Source: Pseudomonadota bacterium (lineage in GTDB: Bacteria; Pseudomonadota; Gammaproteobacteria; Burkholderiales; Ferrovaceae). From it: a stretch of 14,806 nucleotides of DNA. Below the pieces are notes generated by a model. The model was not told the origin of the DNA. It saw nothing but the letters and a program-made list of their open reading frames with translations, and did no database searches. The stretch lies in contig JAJZEL010000139.1 of the NCBI GenBank assembly GCA_021828575.1, forward strand, positions 1 through 14,806. The letters are read 5' to 3'. Both the position numbers and the translations under genes were made by a program. Positions 1-8,553 of this stretch are shown piece after piece (the first letter of the stretch is position 1; every line of letters begins with the position of its first letter).

Positions 1-744
1 AAGCGAGCGGGATTTTCTGTGGTAGGGCTTTGCGGGGATGCCTGTCAGGTCTTCCATCTGACTTTCGATCCAGGCTTCGGCAGCTGCGGTGAGGTGTGGC
101 CCCGTGGGTTTGTCCATGCGAATGGGGGGGCCAATGCGCACGTGGATGGTTCCGGGAAGCTTGGAAAACAGTCCTTTTTTCCACAAATGCCCGGCGTCGT
201 GGGCGATGGGGATGATGGGAACCTGCGCGGCCGCTGCCAAGGCGCCGCCACTTTGCCCGTAACGGGCGCGATACCCTGGGGGAACGCGAGTTCCCTCGGG
301 AAAAATGACCACCTGCAGGCCGGCGCCCAACCGCTCCAGCCCCTGCTGCTGAATTTGCTGGAAGGATTCCTTGCGCTGGTCCCGGTCAATGGCGATGGGT
401 TGCAACAGACGCAATCCCCAGCCAAAAAAAGGAATTCGCAACAGTTCGCGTTTCAGCACGAAGGCATGTGGCGGGAAGAAGGCGGGGAAAAACATGGTTT
501 CCCAGGCAGACTGATGCTTGGCCAGTATCACGCAGGGACCCTTGGGCAAGTGTTCCCATCCCGTGATGTCATATCGTACGCCGCAAAGCCGACGTCCCGA
601 CTCGATCATGAGGCGGCACCACAACCCCGACATGACTCTGGGGCCTCGGCTGCCCAATGGGGCGGTCAGCAACATAAGCAATGCAAATAGGGGGGTCAGG
701 ATGACTTGTACCAGGAGAAAAAGAACGGAACGCAATGCGGTCAT
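1..744 (-). CDS. plsC: 1-acyl-sn-glycerol-3-phosphate acyltransferase, 3' end off window
   Basis: The product would transfer an acyl chain to lysophosphatidic acid to make phosphatidic acid at the inner membrane, the second acylation of phospholipid synthesis. The frame is open for 248 codons to the left edge, so the C-terminus is missing. Residues 1-30 form a hydrophobic N-terminal segment (LFLLVQVILTPLFALLMLL). Acyltransferase motif I is KHQSAWET at residues 76-83 with catalytic His77. The usual HX4D acidic residue is Glu82 here. Motif III FPEGTR is at 148-153 and a VPIIP motif IV at 175-179. The ATG start overlaps the gmhB stop in an ATGA (741-744), implying translational coupling. This is the last visible gene of the minus-strand run. 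The family is clear; the exact acyl acceptor is inferred. Confidence 0.9.
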   Translation of the reverse strand, partial: MTALRSVLFLLVQVILTPLFALLMLLTAPLGSRGPRVMSGLWCRLMIESGRRLCGVRYDITGWEHLPKGPCVILAKHQSAWETMFFPAFFPPHAFVLKRELLRIPFFGWGLRLLQPIAIDRDQRKESFQQIQQQGLERLGAGLQVVIFPEGTRVPPGYRARYGQSGGALAAAAQVPIIPIAHDAGHLWKKGLFSKLPGTIHVRIGPPIRMDKPTGPHLTAAAEAWIESQMEDLTGIPAKPYHRKSRSL

Positions 745-1283
745 GCCGCCGGTCCCAGAATGCTGCGGACGGCTTCTTCCAGATCCATGAACTGAGTGGT
801 ATCTTCAGGCAATCCACCTGCGCCGAGGGTTTTTTGACCCTTACCCGTCAGCACAAGAACGGGGCGGGCGCCGGCTTTCTCCGCTGCGATGAGGTCACGC
901 AGGGAATCGCCAATGGCCGGGACCCGGTCCAGGGAAATGTTGTAGCGCCTTCGGATTTCCTCGAACATGCCGGTGGCAGGTTTGCGGCAATTGCAACGGG
1001 CCTCGTTGGAATGGGGGCAGAAAAAGATGGCATCCAGCACACCACCATGATGAGCCAGCGCATCGATCATTTTCTGGTGAATGGCATTCAGGGTCGCCAT
1101 GTCGAAAAGCCCGCGGGCCAGCCCCGACTGGTTGGTGGCCACCACGACCCGGTAGCCGGCCTGATTCAGTCTGGCGATGGCTTCCAGACTTCCTGGGATG
1201 GGTTTCCATTCTTCCGGGCTTTTGATGTAATGGTCGCTGTCATGATTGATGACGCCATCCCTGTCCAGAATCACAAGCTGCAT
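741..1283 (-). CDS. gmhB: D-glycero-D-manno-heptose 1,7-bisphosphate 7-phosphatase
   Basis: This is a HAD-superfamily phosphatase that removes the 7-phosphate from heptose 1,7-bisphosphate in the cytoplasm, a step towards ADP-heptose for the LPS inner core. The 180-residue length fits GmhB. HAD motif I is DRDGVIN with Asp7 and Asp9, motif II TNQSG is at 50-54, Lys101 lies in CRKP, and motif IV GDSLRD carries Asp126. The zinc site typical of GmhB is visible as Cys89, His91, Cys97 and Cys99. It starts 4 bases after the glyS stop and overlaps plsC by 4 bases. Histidinol-phosphatases of the HisB type are related, but the zinc-loop spacing and the envelope-gene context favour GmhB. Confidence 0.93.
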   Translation of the reverse strand: MQLVILDRDGVINHDSDHYIKSPEEWKPIPGSLEAIARLNQAGYRVVVATNQSGLARGLFDMATLNAIHQKMIDALAHHGGVLDAIFFCPHSNEARCNCRKPATGMFEEIRRRYNISLDRVPAIGDSLRDLIAAEKAGARPVLVLTGKGQKTLGAGGLPEDTTQFMDLEEAVRSILGPAA

Positions 1284-1287
1284 GCGC

Positions 1288-3372
1288 TCAACCTCCCAGT
1301 CTGGAAATGTCGGCCACCCCGTTCATGAGGGCTTCGAGCTGTCCGAGCAATGCCAGGCGGTTGGACCGCAAGGCTTCATCGTCGCACAGGACCATGACAT
1401 CGGTGAAAAAGCGATCCACGGGATCCCTCAGGCGTGCGAGGAGCTGCAGGGCGCTCACAGGGTCCAGACGCTCCAGGTGGTCTGCCACCAGGGGCTGAAG
1501 TTCCTGCATGACTTCGTGAAGGGACCGCTCGGCAGGATCTTGCAGGAGTGTTGCATCGAGAACGGATTTTCTTTTTTCCAGGCCCTCGGGAAGCGATTTT
1601 TTGAGAAGGTTGCGAATTCGCTTGTTGGCTGCTGACAACTGAACGGCTTCGGGCAGTCGTGCGAATCTCCGCACGGCCTCGGCCCTGGCCAGTACCTGGT
1701 CGAGGCGGACAGGCGCGGGATTGAGCACTGACTCGATCTCGTCACTGGTGTATTGCCGCTCCTTGAGATAGCCCCTCATCCGTTCAAGGATGAAATCCTC
1801 GATTCGGCTCCGGGGATCTCCATCGGGGAGTGCTGGCGAAAAACCATCTACCGCCAAGGTCAACAGTTCAGGGAGGTTCAGGGGCAGCGGTGTTTCCACG
1901 AGGATGCGGATGATGCCTAACGCGGCGCGACGCAAGCCGAAGGGATCGCGATCGCCAGTGGGCGATTGTCCAATACCAAAAATGCCGGCCAAGGTGTCCA
2001 GTTTGTCCGCCAGAGCAAGTGCGGAGCCCAGCAGTGATTCAGGCAGGGTGTCCTGGGCAAACCGGGGGTGGTAATGTTCCTCCATGGCTTGTGCAATGTC
2101 CGGGGATTCGCCGTCGTGCAAAGCGTAGTATTTGCCCATGATGCCCTGCAATTCAGGGAACTCCCCGACCATGTCGGTGACGAGGTCAGCTTTCATCAAG
2201 TGGGCGGCACGCCGGGCCTTTTCTTCATCCAGGTTCAGGCGCCGGGCAATCTGGGCGGACAAGGTTTCAAGTCGCTTGACTCGCAGTCCCATGCTACCCA
2301 GCCGGTTGTGGTAAACCACCTGCTCCAGGCGCATCACTCGTTGCGCCAGGGGAACCTTCCTGTCCTGCTCGAAAAAGAATCGCGCGTCGGAAAGGCGGGC
2401 TTTGAGCACCCGTTCGTTCCCTGTCACAATGGCGGTAGCGTCATTCGCATCCACATTGCTGACTACAAGAAAGCGTGACGTGAGGCGGCCTTCGTCATCC
2501 AGAAGAGGGAAATATTTCTGGTGCTGCTTCATGGACAGGATCAAGCACTCCTGGGGCACTACCAGAAAATCCTCAGGGAACGATCCGGCGTACACCATGG
2601 GCCATTCCACCAGTGCCGTCACTTCGTCCAGCAAGGTGTCATCCTGCTGCAGGCGACAAGCTCCAGCCGCCTTTTCCAGGGCTTCACCGATGCGTTGTCG
2701 GCGGCGTTCAAGGCAGGTCAGTACATGCCCTGTCTGTTCCATGACTTCTTCGTAAGATGCGGCTTCGAGAATCCGGACAGGTCCTTTGGAAAGAAAACGA
2801 TGTCCCAAGGTGGTGTTCCCGCTTGTCAGACCCAGCAGCTCCACTGGCAGTACCTGCGTACCATGGAGCACCACAAGCCCATGGACGGGTCTGACGAACT
2901 GGGCGTCGCCTGATCCCCAGCGCATGACCTTGGCCACCGGCAATTTTGGAAGCACGTCCGAGAGAAGGGCGGGTAGGGCCTGTTCAAGGGTTTTTCCTGG
3001 TTCCATCTGGCGGAACAGGTAGATTTCCTGACCCTTGGCATCCAGCCCCATCTGCAACTGGTCAACGGTCACTCCGCATGAGCGGGCAAAACCATTGAGG
3101 GCAGGGGTGGGGGTGCCATCAGCCTTCAGACCAGCCAGACGGGCTGGCCCACGCCGTTCCACCAGACGATCGGGTTGGCGCGACAACACCCCGGGAAGCA
3201 CCACAGCCAGTCGTCTGGGAGTGGCATGGACGGCAGCTTCCGCTGTGTCCGGGACGAAGCCCTGGGCAACCAGGGTTTTCGTGATTTCCTGTGCGAAGGC
3301 ATTGCCCAGGGATTGCAATGAACGTGGAGGGAGTTCTTCCGTGAGCAGTTCCACGAGAAGGGTATTACTCAT
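1288..3372 (-). CDS. glyS: Glycyl-tRNA synthetase beta subunit
   Basis: This is the beta subunit of the bacterial alpha2beta2 glycyl-tRNA synthetase, which with GlyQ charges tRNA-Gly in the cytoplasm. The chosen start gives 694 residues, close to the E. coli subunit, beginning MSNTLLVELLTEELPP, the usual N-terminal signature. The body contains the family segments SGNTTLGHRF, LVEWPMVYAGSFP and SMKQHQKYFPL. The C-terminal part (about 590-690) matches the DALR-type anticodon-binding region and includes VMVLCDDEALRSNRLALL. The frame stays open a further 45 codons upstream, but that stretch lies inside glyQ and is unlike the family. ATG 3372 overlaps the end of glyQ by 8 bases, consistent with coupled synthesis of the two subunits. 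Confidence 0.96.
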   Translation of the reverse strand: MSNTLLVELLTEELPPRSLQSLGNAFAQEITKTLVAQGFVPDTAEAAVHATPRRLAVVLPGVLSRQPDRLVERRGPARLAGLKADGTPTPALNGFARSCGVTVDQLQMGLDAKGQEIYLFRQMEPGKTLEQALPALLSDVLPKLPVAKVMRWGSGDAQFVRPVHGLVVLHGTQVLPVELLGLTSGNTTLGHRFLSKGPVRILEAASYEEVMEQTGHVLTCLERRRQRIGEALEKAAGACRLQQDDTLLDEVTALVEWPMVYAGSFPEDFLVVPQECLILSMKQHQKYFPLLDDEGRLTSRFLVVSNVDANDATAIVTGNERVLKARLSDARFFFEQDRKVPLAQRVMRLEQVVYHNRLGSMGLRVKRLETLSAQIARRLNLDEEKARRAAHLMKADLVTDMVGEFPELQGIMGKYYALHDGESPDIAQAMEEHYHPRFAQDTLPESLLGSALALADKLDTLAGIFGIGQSPTGDRDPFGLRRAALGIIRILVETPLPLNLPELLTLAVDGFSPALPDGDPRSRIEDFILERMRGYLKERQYTSDEIESVLNPAPVRLDQVLARAEAVRRFARLPEAVQLSAANKRIRNLLKKSLPEGLEKRKSVLDATLLQDPAERSLHEVMQELQPLVADHLERLDPVSALQLLARLRDPVDRFFTDVMVLCDDEALRSNRLALLGQLEALMNGVADISRLGG
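1292..1297 (-). promoter_or_regulatory. Ribosome binding site of gmhB
   Basis: GGGAGG on the minus strand ends 8 bases before the gmhB ATG at 1283. It lies within the last codons and stop region of glyS. It supports the ATG chosen and allows gmhB to be initiated independently of glyS. Confidence 0.6.
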
Positions 3373-4261
3373 GATGCCCTGCCTTTTTGGAGGCCAGCAT
3401 GGGAAATCCAAGGGCCTCGCGCGAATTGAAGTACGCCTGGGCGACCTGACGGGCCAGGGTTCTGATACGACCCATGTAGGCTGCGCGTTCGGTGACGGAT
3501 ATGGCACCCCGGGCGTCCAGGAGGTTGAAGGTATGGGAGCATTTCAGAATCATTTCATAGGCAGGCAGTGGCAACTGCTGGCTGATCAGGCGTGCTGCCT
3601 CATTTTCAAACCCTGAAAACTGTCCGAACAACCACTCTGCATTGCTGGCTTCGAAGTCATATCGGGACTGTTCCACCTCGTTCTGGTGGTAGACATCGCC
3701 ATAGCTCAGACCTTCGGTCCAGACCAGATCGTAGACATTTTCGCATCCTTGCAGGTACATGGCCAGACGTTCGAGCCCGTAGGTGATTTCCCCCAGAACG
3801 GGTTTACAGGGCAGTCCGCCCACTTCCTGAAAATAGGTGAACTGAGTGATTTCCATGCCATTCAGCCAGACTTCCCATCCCAGGCCCCATGCACCCAGCG
3901 TGGGGTTTTCCCAGTCATCTTCCACAAAACGGATGTCGTTCCGGGTGGGGTCGATTCCCAAGGAGCTCAATGAGTTCAGATATAAATCCTGGATAGGGCC
4001 GGGAGACGGTTTCATGACCACCTGAAACTGGTAGTAATGTTGCAGCCGGTTGGGGTTTTCTCCGTAGCGCCCGTCCTTTGGGCGACGGGACGGCTGCACA
4101 TAGGCGGCGTTCCAGGGTTCGGGTCCAAGCGCTCGCAGGAACGTGGCCGGATGAGAGGTTCCAGCTCCCACTTCCATGTCGAGGGGCTGCATCAGGGCGC
4201 AACCCTGTTCATGCCAGTAATGCTGAAGTCGCAGGATGATTTCCTGAAAAGAGAGGGTCAT
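3365..4261 (-). CDS. glyQ: Glycyl-tRNA synthetase alpha subunit
   Basis: This is the catalytic class II alpha subunit of glycyl-tRNA synthetase, which activates glycine with ATP. Its 298 residues match the usual length of about 300. Highly conserved blocks are present: QPLDMEVGAGTSHP near residue 25, AAYVQPSRRPKDGRYGENPN near 52, WENPTLGAWGLGWEVWLNGM near 117 and GEITYGLERLAMY near 158. The C-terminus has FNLLDARGAISVTER and SREALGFPM. It begins 16 bases after the dsbB stop and overlaps glyS by 8 bases. No strong Shine-Dalgarno sequence is visible, so initiation may depend on upstream translation. Confidence 0.97.
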   Translation of the reverse strand: MTLSFQEIILRLQHYWHEQGCALMQPLDMEVGAGTSHPATFLRALGPEPWNAAYVQPSRRPKDGRYGENPNRLQHYYQFQVVMKPSPGPIQDLYLNSLSSLGIDPTRNDIRFVEDDWENPTLGAWGLGWEVWLNGMEITQFTYFQEVGGLPCKPVLGEITYGLERLAMYLQGCENVYDLVWTEGLSYGDVYHQNEVEQSRYDFEASNAEWLFGQFSGFENEAARLISQQLPLPAYEMILKCSHTFNLLDARGAISVTERAAYMGRIRTLARQVAQAYFNSREALGFPMLASKKAGHHE

Positions 4262-4277
4262 GATGAAATGCTGAGTC

Positions 4278-4772
4278 CTAGTGACGGTTTCGAACCTGTA
4301 TCAGCCCCAGAACCCCCAAACCCACAAACCACAGGAACGACCACTGGGCGATGGAAAGCGTCAGGAATGTCCAGCCCATGGCAGCACATTCGCCAGAGCC
4401 TTTCAGAACCACTTCCAGAGCCTTGAGGAACGGATGGGCCTTGAGAATGTAGGACAGGCCCGGGCCGCATGCTGGAACGAGATCGGGTGGCAGGTGTTGA
4501 AGCCAGATCTGCCGTCCTGCAACAGCGGCGCCTCCTGCAGCCAGGAGAAACAACAGAAGGGCATAAATTCGCACACCCCATTTGCGGGGATTCTGCAAGG
4601 CGGCCAGCAGGAAGCAAACCCCCAGTGCCATCATGAAAACTCGCTGGAATATGCACAGCGGACAGGGGTCAGCCCCGCGAGCATACTGCAGCCAGAGCGC
4701 AAAACCCAGCAGGCCTGTGCAAGTGGAGAAACCCACTGAGTACCATAATCGACGGGACAGGACGGAAATCAT
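4278..4772 (-). CDS. dsbB: Disulfide bond formation protein DsbB
   Basis: This is an inner-membrane quinone reductase that re-oxidises periplasmic DsbA and passes electrons to the quinone pool. Translation from ATG 4772 gives 164 residues with four hydrophobic segments, as in DsbB. The first periplasmic loop has Cys37-Pro-Leu-Cys40 followed by the conserved Arg44 (CPLCIFQR). The second loop has Cys102 and Cys129, equivalent to the DsbA-reactive pair. A start 16 codons upstream (4820) is possible, but it would lie inside lnt and add a non-membrane proline-rich stretch. ATG 4772 overlaps the lnt stop as ATGA. No dsbA is in the window, and I do not know this gene from the standard lnt-glyQ neighbourhood. 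Confidence 0.92.
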   Translation of the reverse strand: MISVLSRRLWYSVGFSTCTGLLGFALWLQYARGADPCPLCIFQRVFMMALGVCFLLAALQNPRKWGVRIYALLLFLLAAGGAAVAGRQIWLQHLPPDLVPACGPGLSYILKAHPFLKALEVVLKGSGECAAMGWTFLTLSIAQWSFLWFVGLGVLGLIQVRNRH

Positions 4773-6268
4773 GGACGGCGACGTGAGAGGGGGATGGTAA
4801 GTACCAGAGCCACGATACAAATGCCAAGGATACCGTAATTGCCCACCAGGACAAAAGGGGTCCGGCCCGAAAATCCCTGTACCATGCCAGCCAGATTGAA
4901 AATCTGGCCTCTGGGTGCACGACTGATCAAGGCACCCTTTTCGTCAATGAGTGCCGTGACCCCGGTATTGGTCACACGCATCATCTCACGACCTGTTTCC
5001 AGCGATCGGGTCTGGGCCATCTGCAGGTGCTGTTCTGGTCCTATGGAATTTCCAAACCAGGCGTCATTGGTGAAATTGGCCAGCAGGGTGGCTTGGGGCA
5101 GTTCGTGCAACAGCTCTTCACCAAAGGCATCCTCATAGCAGATGCTGACAGCAACCCATTGTCCTCCCACACGCAACGGGCGTTGGGCGGGATCCCCTCT
5201 TTGCTGGCTGTCCAGCGGGATGGAGAGAACGTTGTGAATCAGGGGTTTGAGCAGTTCTTCGGCAGGAATGAACTCGCCAAAGGGTACCAGATGGACCTTC
5301 TGGTAAAACTGGGAGGGCGAATGACCGAAAGAATAAACGCTGTTGTAGTACTGTCCGCGATCAGGCTCCGAGAACATGCCGACCAGAAGGTCACTCATGT
5401 GCTCATAACCGTATCGTTCAAATTGTTCCACTTGGGATTCCGGCATTTGCTGACGCACATAGGGCAATGCGCTCTCGGGCATCAGGACCAGTTTCCCAGT
5501 GCTGCCTTTCAGCATTTCCGCATAGCGTTCCACAATCAGATCCGTGTTCTCAGGCTGGAATTTTTCATTCTGGGAAAAGTTGCCCTGAAGCAGGTTGACG
5601 CTGATGGAAGGCCCGATGGCCTGTGTCCATGACACCTGTTGCAGAGCCCAGCCTGTGCCCATCAGGACAAGGAAAGCAAGCCCCATATAGCTGCGGCTAT
5701 GACGGTCCCGGTGCGCCGTGACCAGTGTCGTTAGCAAGCCGGATGCCAGAACGCTTGTACCGGTTACGCCGAATACGCCAAGGATGGGGGCAAATCCGGC
5801 CAGTGGTCCATGGGGCGTTTGGGCGTAACCAAGGGAAAGCCAGGGAAAACCCGTCAGGAACCAGTCCCTCATCCATTCAGCAAGGGTCCAGAGGGCGGGG
5901 ACACCCACCAGCCAGCGGGTTTTGGGTCGATTTGAAAAAAAAAGGTAGGTCAGGTAGCCCACCAGTGCGGGATACAGTGACATGCCCACACAAAATATCA
6001 GGATTGCCGCAACGGCAAGAAGGAAGGGCATTCCACCATAATCGTGCAGGCTGATTTCAATCCAGCCAACCCCGCAGGTGAATAACCCGAGTCCCCAGAA
6101 AAAACCAAGACGCGCCGCAATCACGGGGCTGTGAGTATGGCGCCATAACAGCATCAGTACTGTCATGGAAAGAATGGGGGCTGGCCAGAAGTGATAAGGC
6201 GCGAAACCGCCTACAGTCAACGCTCCCGACGCGGCTGCCAATATCTCCCGAAGGGCCGGGAGTTTCAT
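4769..6268 (-). CDS. lnt: Apolipoprotein N-acyltransferase
   Basis: This integral inner-membrane enzyme adds the third acyl chain to the N-terminal cysteine of lipoproteins, finishing their maturation before Lol export. The protein has 499 residues. The first ~215 are mostly hydrophobic transmembrane helices, followed by a periplasmic nitrilase-fold domain (about 222-475) and a final membrane helix near 477-495. The Glu-Lys-Cys triad is visible: Glu265 in MPESALP, Lys324 in QKVHLVPFGEF and Cys377 in VSICYEDAFG. These sit close to the E. coli positions 267, 335 and 387. The start overlaps the corC stop by 4 bases and the stop overlaps the dsbB start by 4 bases. A run of nine T in the coding strand (5935-5943) lies early in the gene, but the frame is intact. 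Confidence 0.96.
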   Translation of the reverse strand: MKLPALREILAAASGALTVGGFAPYHFWPAPILSMTVLMLLWRHTHSPVIAARLGFFWGLGLFTCGVGWIEISLHDYGGMPFLLAVAAILIFCVGMSLYPALVGYLTYLFFSNRPKTRWLVGVPALWTLAEWMRDWFLTGFPWLSLGYAQTPHGPLAGFAPILGVFGVTGTSVLASGLLTTLVTAHRDRHSRSYMGLAFLVLMGTGWALQQVSWTQAIGPSISVNLLQGNFSQNEKFQPENTDLIVERYAEMLKGSTGKLVLMPESALPYVRQQMPESQVEQFERYGYEHMSDLLVGMFSEPDRGQYYNSVYSFGHSPSQFYQKVHLVPFGEFIPAEELLKPLIHNVLSIPLDSQQRGDPAQRPLRVGGQWVAVSICYEDAFGEELLHELPQATLLANFTNDAWFGNSIGPEQHLQMAQTRSLETGREMMRVTNTGVTALIDEKGALISRAPRGQIFNLAGMVQGFSGRTPFVLVGNYGILGICIVALVLTIPLSRRRP

Positions 6269-7122
6269 GGTTTTTCCGCGGGGATGACGGAGGAGGGGGT
6301 GTCGGGAAGTTTTTCCACCAGAATGGAATAGATGCGCCGGCTGTCGGCACGCAGGATCCTGAAGGACAGGTGATCGGCGACCATTTTTTCGCCGTGTTTC
6401 GGAAGTCTCCCGAAGCGGCTCAGCACATACCCGCCAACCGTATCAAAATCGCGACTTTCCAGTGCGGTGCCGAGCGCTGCGTTGAAATCCGAAAGTTCCG
6501 TGACGGCCTTGACCCGGAATACCGTGCCACTTTCCGGAACGATGTTGTCTTCTGTTTCATCGAAGTCATACTCATCCTCGATGTCGCCGACAATCTGCTC
6601 AAGCACATCTTCAATCGTGACCAGGCCCGCAACCCCGCCATATTCGTCGACCACGATGGCGATGTGGTTGCGGTTGGCGCGGAATTCCCTGAGCAGGACA
6701 TTGAGCCGTTTTGATTCCGGAACGAAAACTGCAGGGCGCAGCATGTCGCGCACCTTGAATTCCTCACCGGCGTAATAGCGCAGCAGGTCCTTGGCCAGAA
6801 GGATGCCCAGAACGTTGTCCTTGCCCTCATCCACCACCGGGAATCGCGAGTGGGCCGTGCGGATGACATAGGGAATGAATTGTTCAGGGGGTTGGCTGAT
6901 ATCAATCACGTCCATCTGTGCCCTGGGAATCATTACATCGCGCACTTGCATGTCGCTGACACCCAGTACGCCCTCCATCATGCGCAAGGCGTCAGAATCC
7001 AGCAGGTTGCGTTCCTGGGCCAGATGGAGGAAGTCAACGAGGTCATCCCTGGTGTCCGGGTCGCGATGCAGCCATTGGCTCAGGCGGTCAAGCAGGGAAG
7101 GTTTGGTCAAATCATCATGCAT
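6265..7122 (-). CDS. corC: CorC/YbeX family CBS-domain protein
   Basis: This is a cytoplasmic CBS-pair protein of the CorC/YbeX family, linked in enterobacteria to magnesium/cobalt efflux and to ribosome metabolism. At 285 residues it is near the usual 290. The N-terminal helical part ends in VRDVMIPR (60-67). CBS domain 1 covers about 65-120 and CBS domain 2 about 130-185. The latter includes DEYGGVAGLVTIEDVLEQ, the family signature for adenine-nucleotide binding. The C-terminal CorC_HlyC domain spans about 197-275, with DFDTVGGYVLSRFGRLP at 225-241. No membrane domain is present, unlike the larger CorB/CNNM relatives. It overlaps ybeY by 8 bases and lnt by 4. The family is certain; the physiological role is less so. 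Confidence 0.93.
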   Translation of the reverse strand: MHDDLTKPSLLDRLSQWLHRDPDTRDDLVDFLHLAQERNLLDSDALRMMEGVLGVSDMQVRDVMIPRAQMDVIDISQPPEQFIPYVIRTAHSRFPVVDEGKDNVLGILLAKDLLRYYAGEEFKVRDMLRPAVFVPESKRLNVLLREFRANRNHIAIVVDEYGGVAGLVTIEDVLEQIVGDIEDEYDFDETEDNIVPESGTVFRVKAVTELSDFNAALGTALESRDFDTVGGYVLSRFGRLPKHGEKMVADHLSFRILRADSRRIYSILVEKLPDTPSSVIPAEKP

Positions 7123-7576
7123 GGGCAGGGCCGTGATAAGGATCAGGAATGTTCAGTGTTTTCAGGATGGTGGTTTCCAGGGCTTCCATGACCTGTGCCT
7201 CCTTTTTGCGCATGTGATCGTGACCCTGCAGGTGTAGAAGCCCATGGATCACCAGATGTGCATAATGATGAAAGAGGGGTTTGTGCTGTTTTCGGGCCTC
7301 CTGCTTGATGACCGGAGCACAAAGCACCAAGTCTCCCATCAAGCCCGTGACGTCCGGGTCATAAACGAAAGTCAGGACGTTGGTGGGGTAATCCTTTCCA
7401 CGAAAATCCCTGTTCAATCGCCGGCCTTCCCGACTGTCCACCAGGCGTATGGTGACCTGGGCACTGGACTGGAGGGCGGCTCCTGCCCACTGTTTCAACT
7501 GGCGCAACGTGGGTTGCAATGTGGTCCTGCTGGCCCTCTGTACGGTGAGATGAAGTGACGGATGAGCCGGGCCCAT
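7115..7576 (-). CDS. ybeY: Endoribonuclease YbeY, rRNA maturation factor
   Basis: This is a zinc-dependent single-strand endoribonuclease involved in 16S rRNA 3'-end maturation and ribosome quality control. Its 153 residues fit the family. The signature HGLLHLQGHDH provides the three zinc ligands His111, His115 and His121, and conserved Arg59 lies in the strand before KDYPTNVLTF (61-70). The position usually occupied by Tyr in HGYDH-type motifs is His118. It starts 2 bases after the ybeZ stop and overlaps ybeX by 8, the classic ybeZYX order. This linkage supports joint function in ribosome maturation. Confidence 0.95.
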   Translation of the reverse strand: MGPAHPSLHLTVQRASRTTLQPTLRQLKQWAGAALQSSAQVTIRLVDSREGRRLNRDFRGKDYPTNVLTFVYDPDVTGLMGDLVLCAPVIKQEARKQHKPLFHHYAHLVIHGLLHLQGHDHMRKKEAQVMEALETTILKTLNIPDPYHGPAHA

Positions 7577-7578
7577 GA

Positions 7579-8553
7579 TCAGCCGGATATCCTGGAATGA
7601 CGTTCATAGGCTTGAATCACCTGCTGGACCAATGGGTGCCGTACCACGTCCTCAGCCTGGAAAATCGTGAAAGCGATACCTTCCACTTTTTGCAATACGT
7701 TTCTGGCATCAATCAGACCGCTTTTCTGATTGCGTTGCAAATCGATCTGGGTCACGTCGCCGGTAATCACAGCCTTTGTTCCGAATCCGATGCGGGTCAG
7801 GAACATTTTCATTTGTTCCGGCGTCGTGTTCTGGGCTTCATCCAGAATGATGAAACTGTGGTTCAGGGTGCGTCCCCTCATATAGGCCAGGGGAGCCACT
7901 TCGATGATGCCGCGGTCAAACAGCTTCCCAACACGCTCATAACCCATCAAGTCATACAGGGCATCATGCAGGGGCCTCAGGTAAGGGTCTACCTTTTGTG
8001 AAAGGTCGCCCGGCAGAAACCCCAGTTTTTCTCCTGCTTCCACTGCCGGTCGAACCAGAACGATTCTCTTGACCTCTTCGCGTTCCAGAGCATCCACGGC
8101 CGAAGCGACAGCCAGATAGGTTTTTCCGGTTCCGGCAGGGCCAACCCCGAACGTAATTACATGATCACGAATATGCTGCAGGTACTGTATTTGCCTTTGG
8201 GACTGTCCTTGAAGATCCGGGCGGCGCGTGCGCAGACGCGCGGGAGAATCGTTAGGCACCAGACTGGCTTCCAGCTCGTTTGGAGTGCGGGATGGGTCCA
8301 AAACACGGGTGAGTCCCTGGTGCACGTCATCCACGGAAAGGCCCCCACGAGCCCTCTGGTACAGGGATTGCAGGAGTTCGGCGGTCATGGCGGTTTTATC
8401 CGGTTTGCCTTCCAAGCGGAAATGCTCTCCCCTGCGCTGGATCGTGACCCCAAGGGTACGCTCGATCTGTTTCAGGTTGACGTCAAAAGCACCACAAAGG
8501 TTGGCAAGCCGGCGGTTGTCGACAGGCTGAAGGTCGAGTTCAACCTGGCTCAT
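7579..8553 (-). CDS. ybeZ: PhoH-like ATPase YbeZ
   Basis: This is a cytoplasmic P-loop ATPase of the PhoH/YbeZ family, a partner of YbeY in RNA metabolism. I chose ATG 8553 (324 residues, beginning MSQVELDL) because AGGA ends 8 bases upstream. The ATG three codons earlier (8562) has AGG directly abutting it and no usable spacing. Numbered from 8553, an N-terminal RNA-binding-like region (about 15-85) precedes the ATPase domain. Walker A GPAGTGKT is at 138-145 and Walker B FIILDEAQN carries Asp238-Glu239. VLVRPAVEAGEKLGFLPGD and TGDVTQIDLQ are further PhoH signatures. The start lies inside the end of miaB, giving a 14-base overlap. Confidence 0.94.
   Translation of the reverse strand: MSQVELDLQPVDNRRLANLCGAFDVNLKQIERTLGVTIQRRGEHFRLEGKPDKTAMTAELLQSLYQRARGGLSVDDVHQGLTRVLDPSRTPNELEASLVPNDSPARLRTRRPDLQGQSQRQIQYLQHIRDHVITFGVGPAGTGKTYLAVASAVDALEREEVKRIVLVRPAVEAGEKLGFLPGDLSQKVDPYLRPLHDALYDLMGYERVGKLFDRGIIEVAPLAYMRGRTLNHSFIILDEAQNTTPEQMKMFLTRIGFGTKAVITGDVTQIDLQRNQKSGLIDARNVLQKVEGIAFTIFQAEDVVRHPLVQQVIQAYERHSRISG

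Noticed and set aside
3373..3507. A 45-codon upstream extension of glyS
   Set aside because: It overlaps the conserved glyQ coding sequence and does not resemble GlyRS beta; the family N-terminus begins at ATG 3372.
4773..4820. A 16-codon upstream extension of dsbB
   Set aside because: It falls inside lnt, and ATG 4772 forms a typical ATGA stop-start overlap with the right N-terminus for DsbB.
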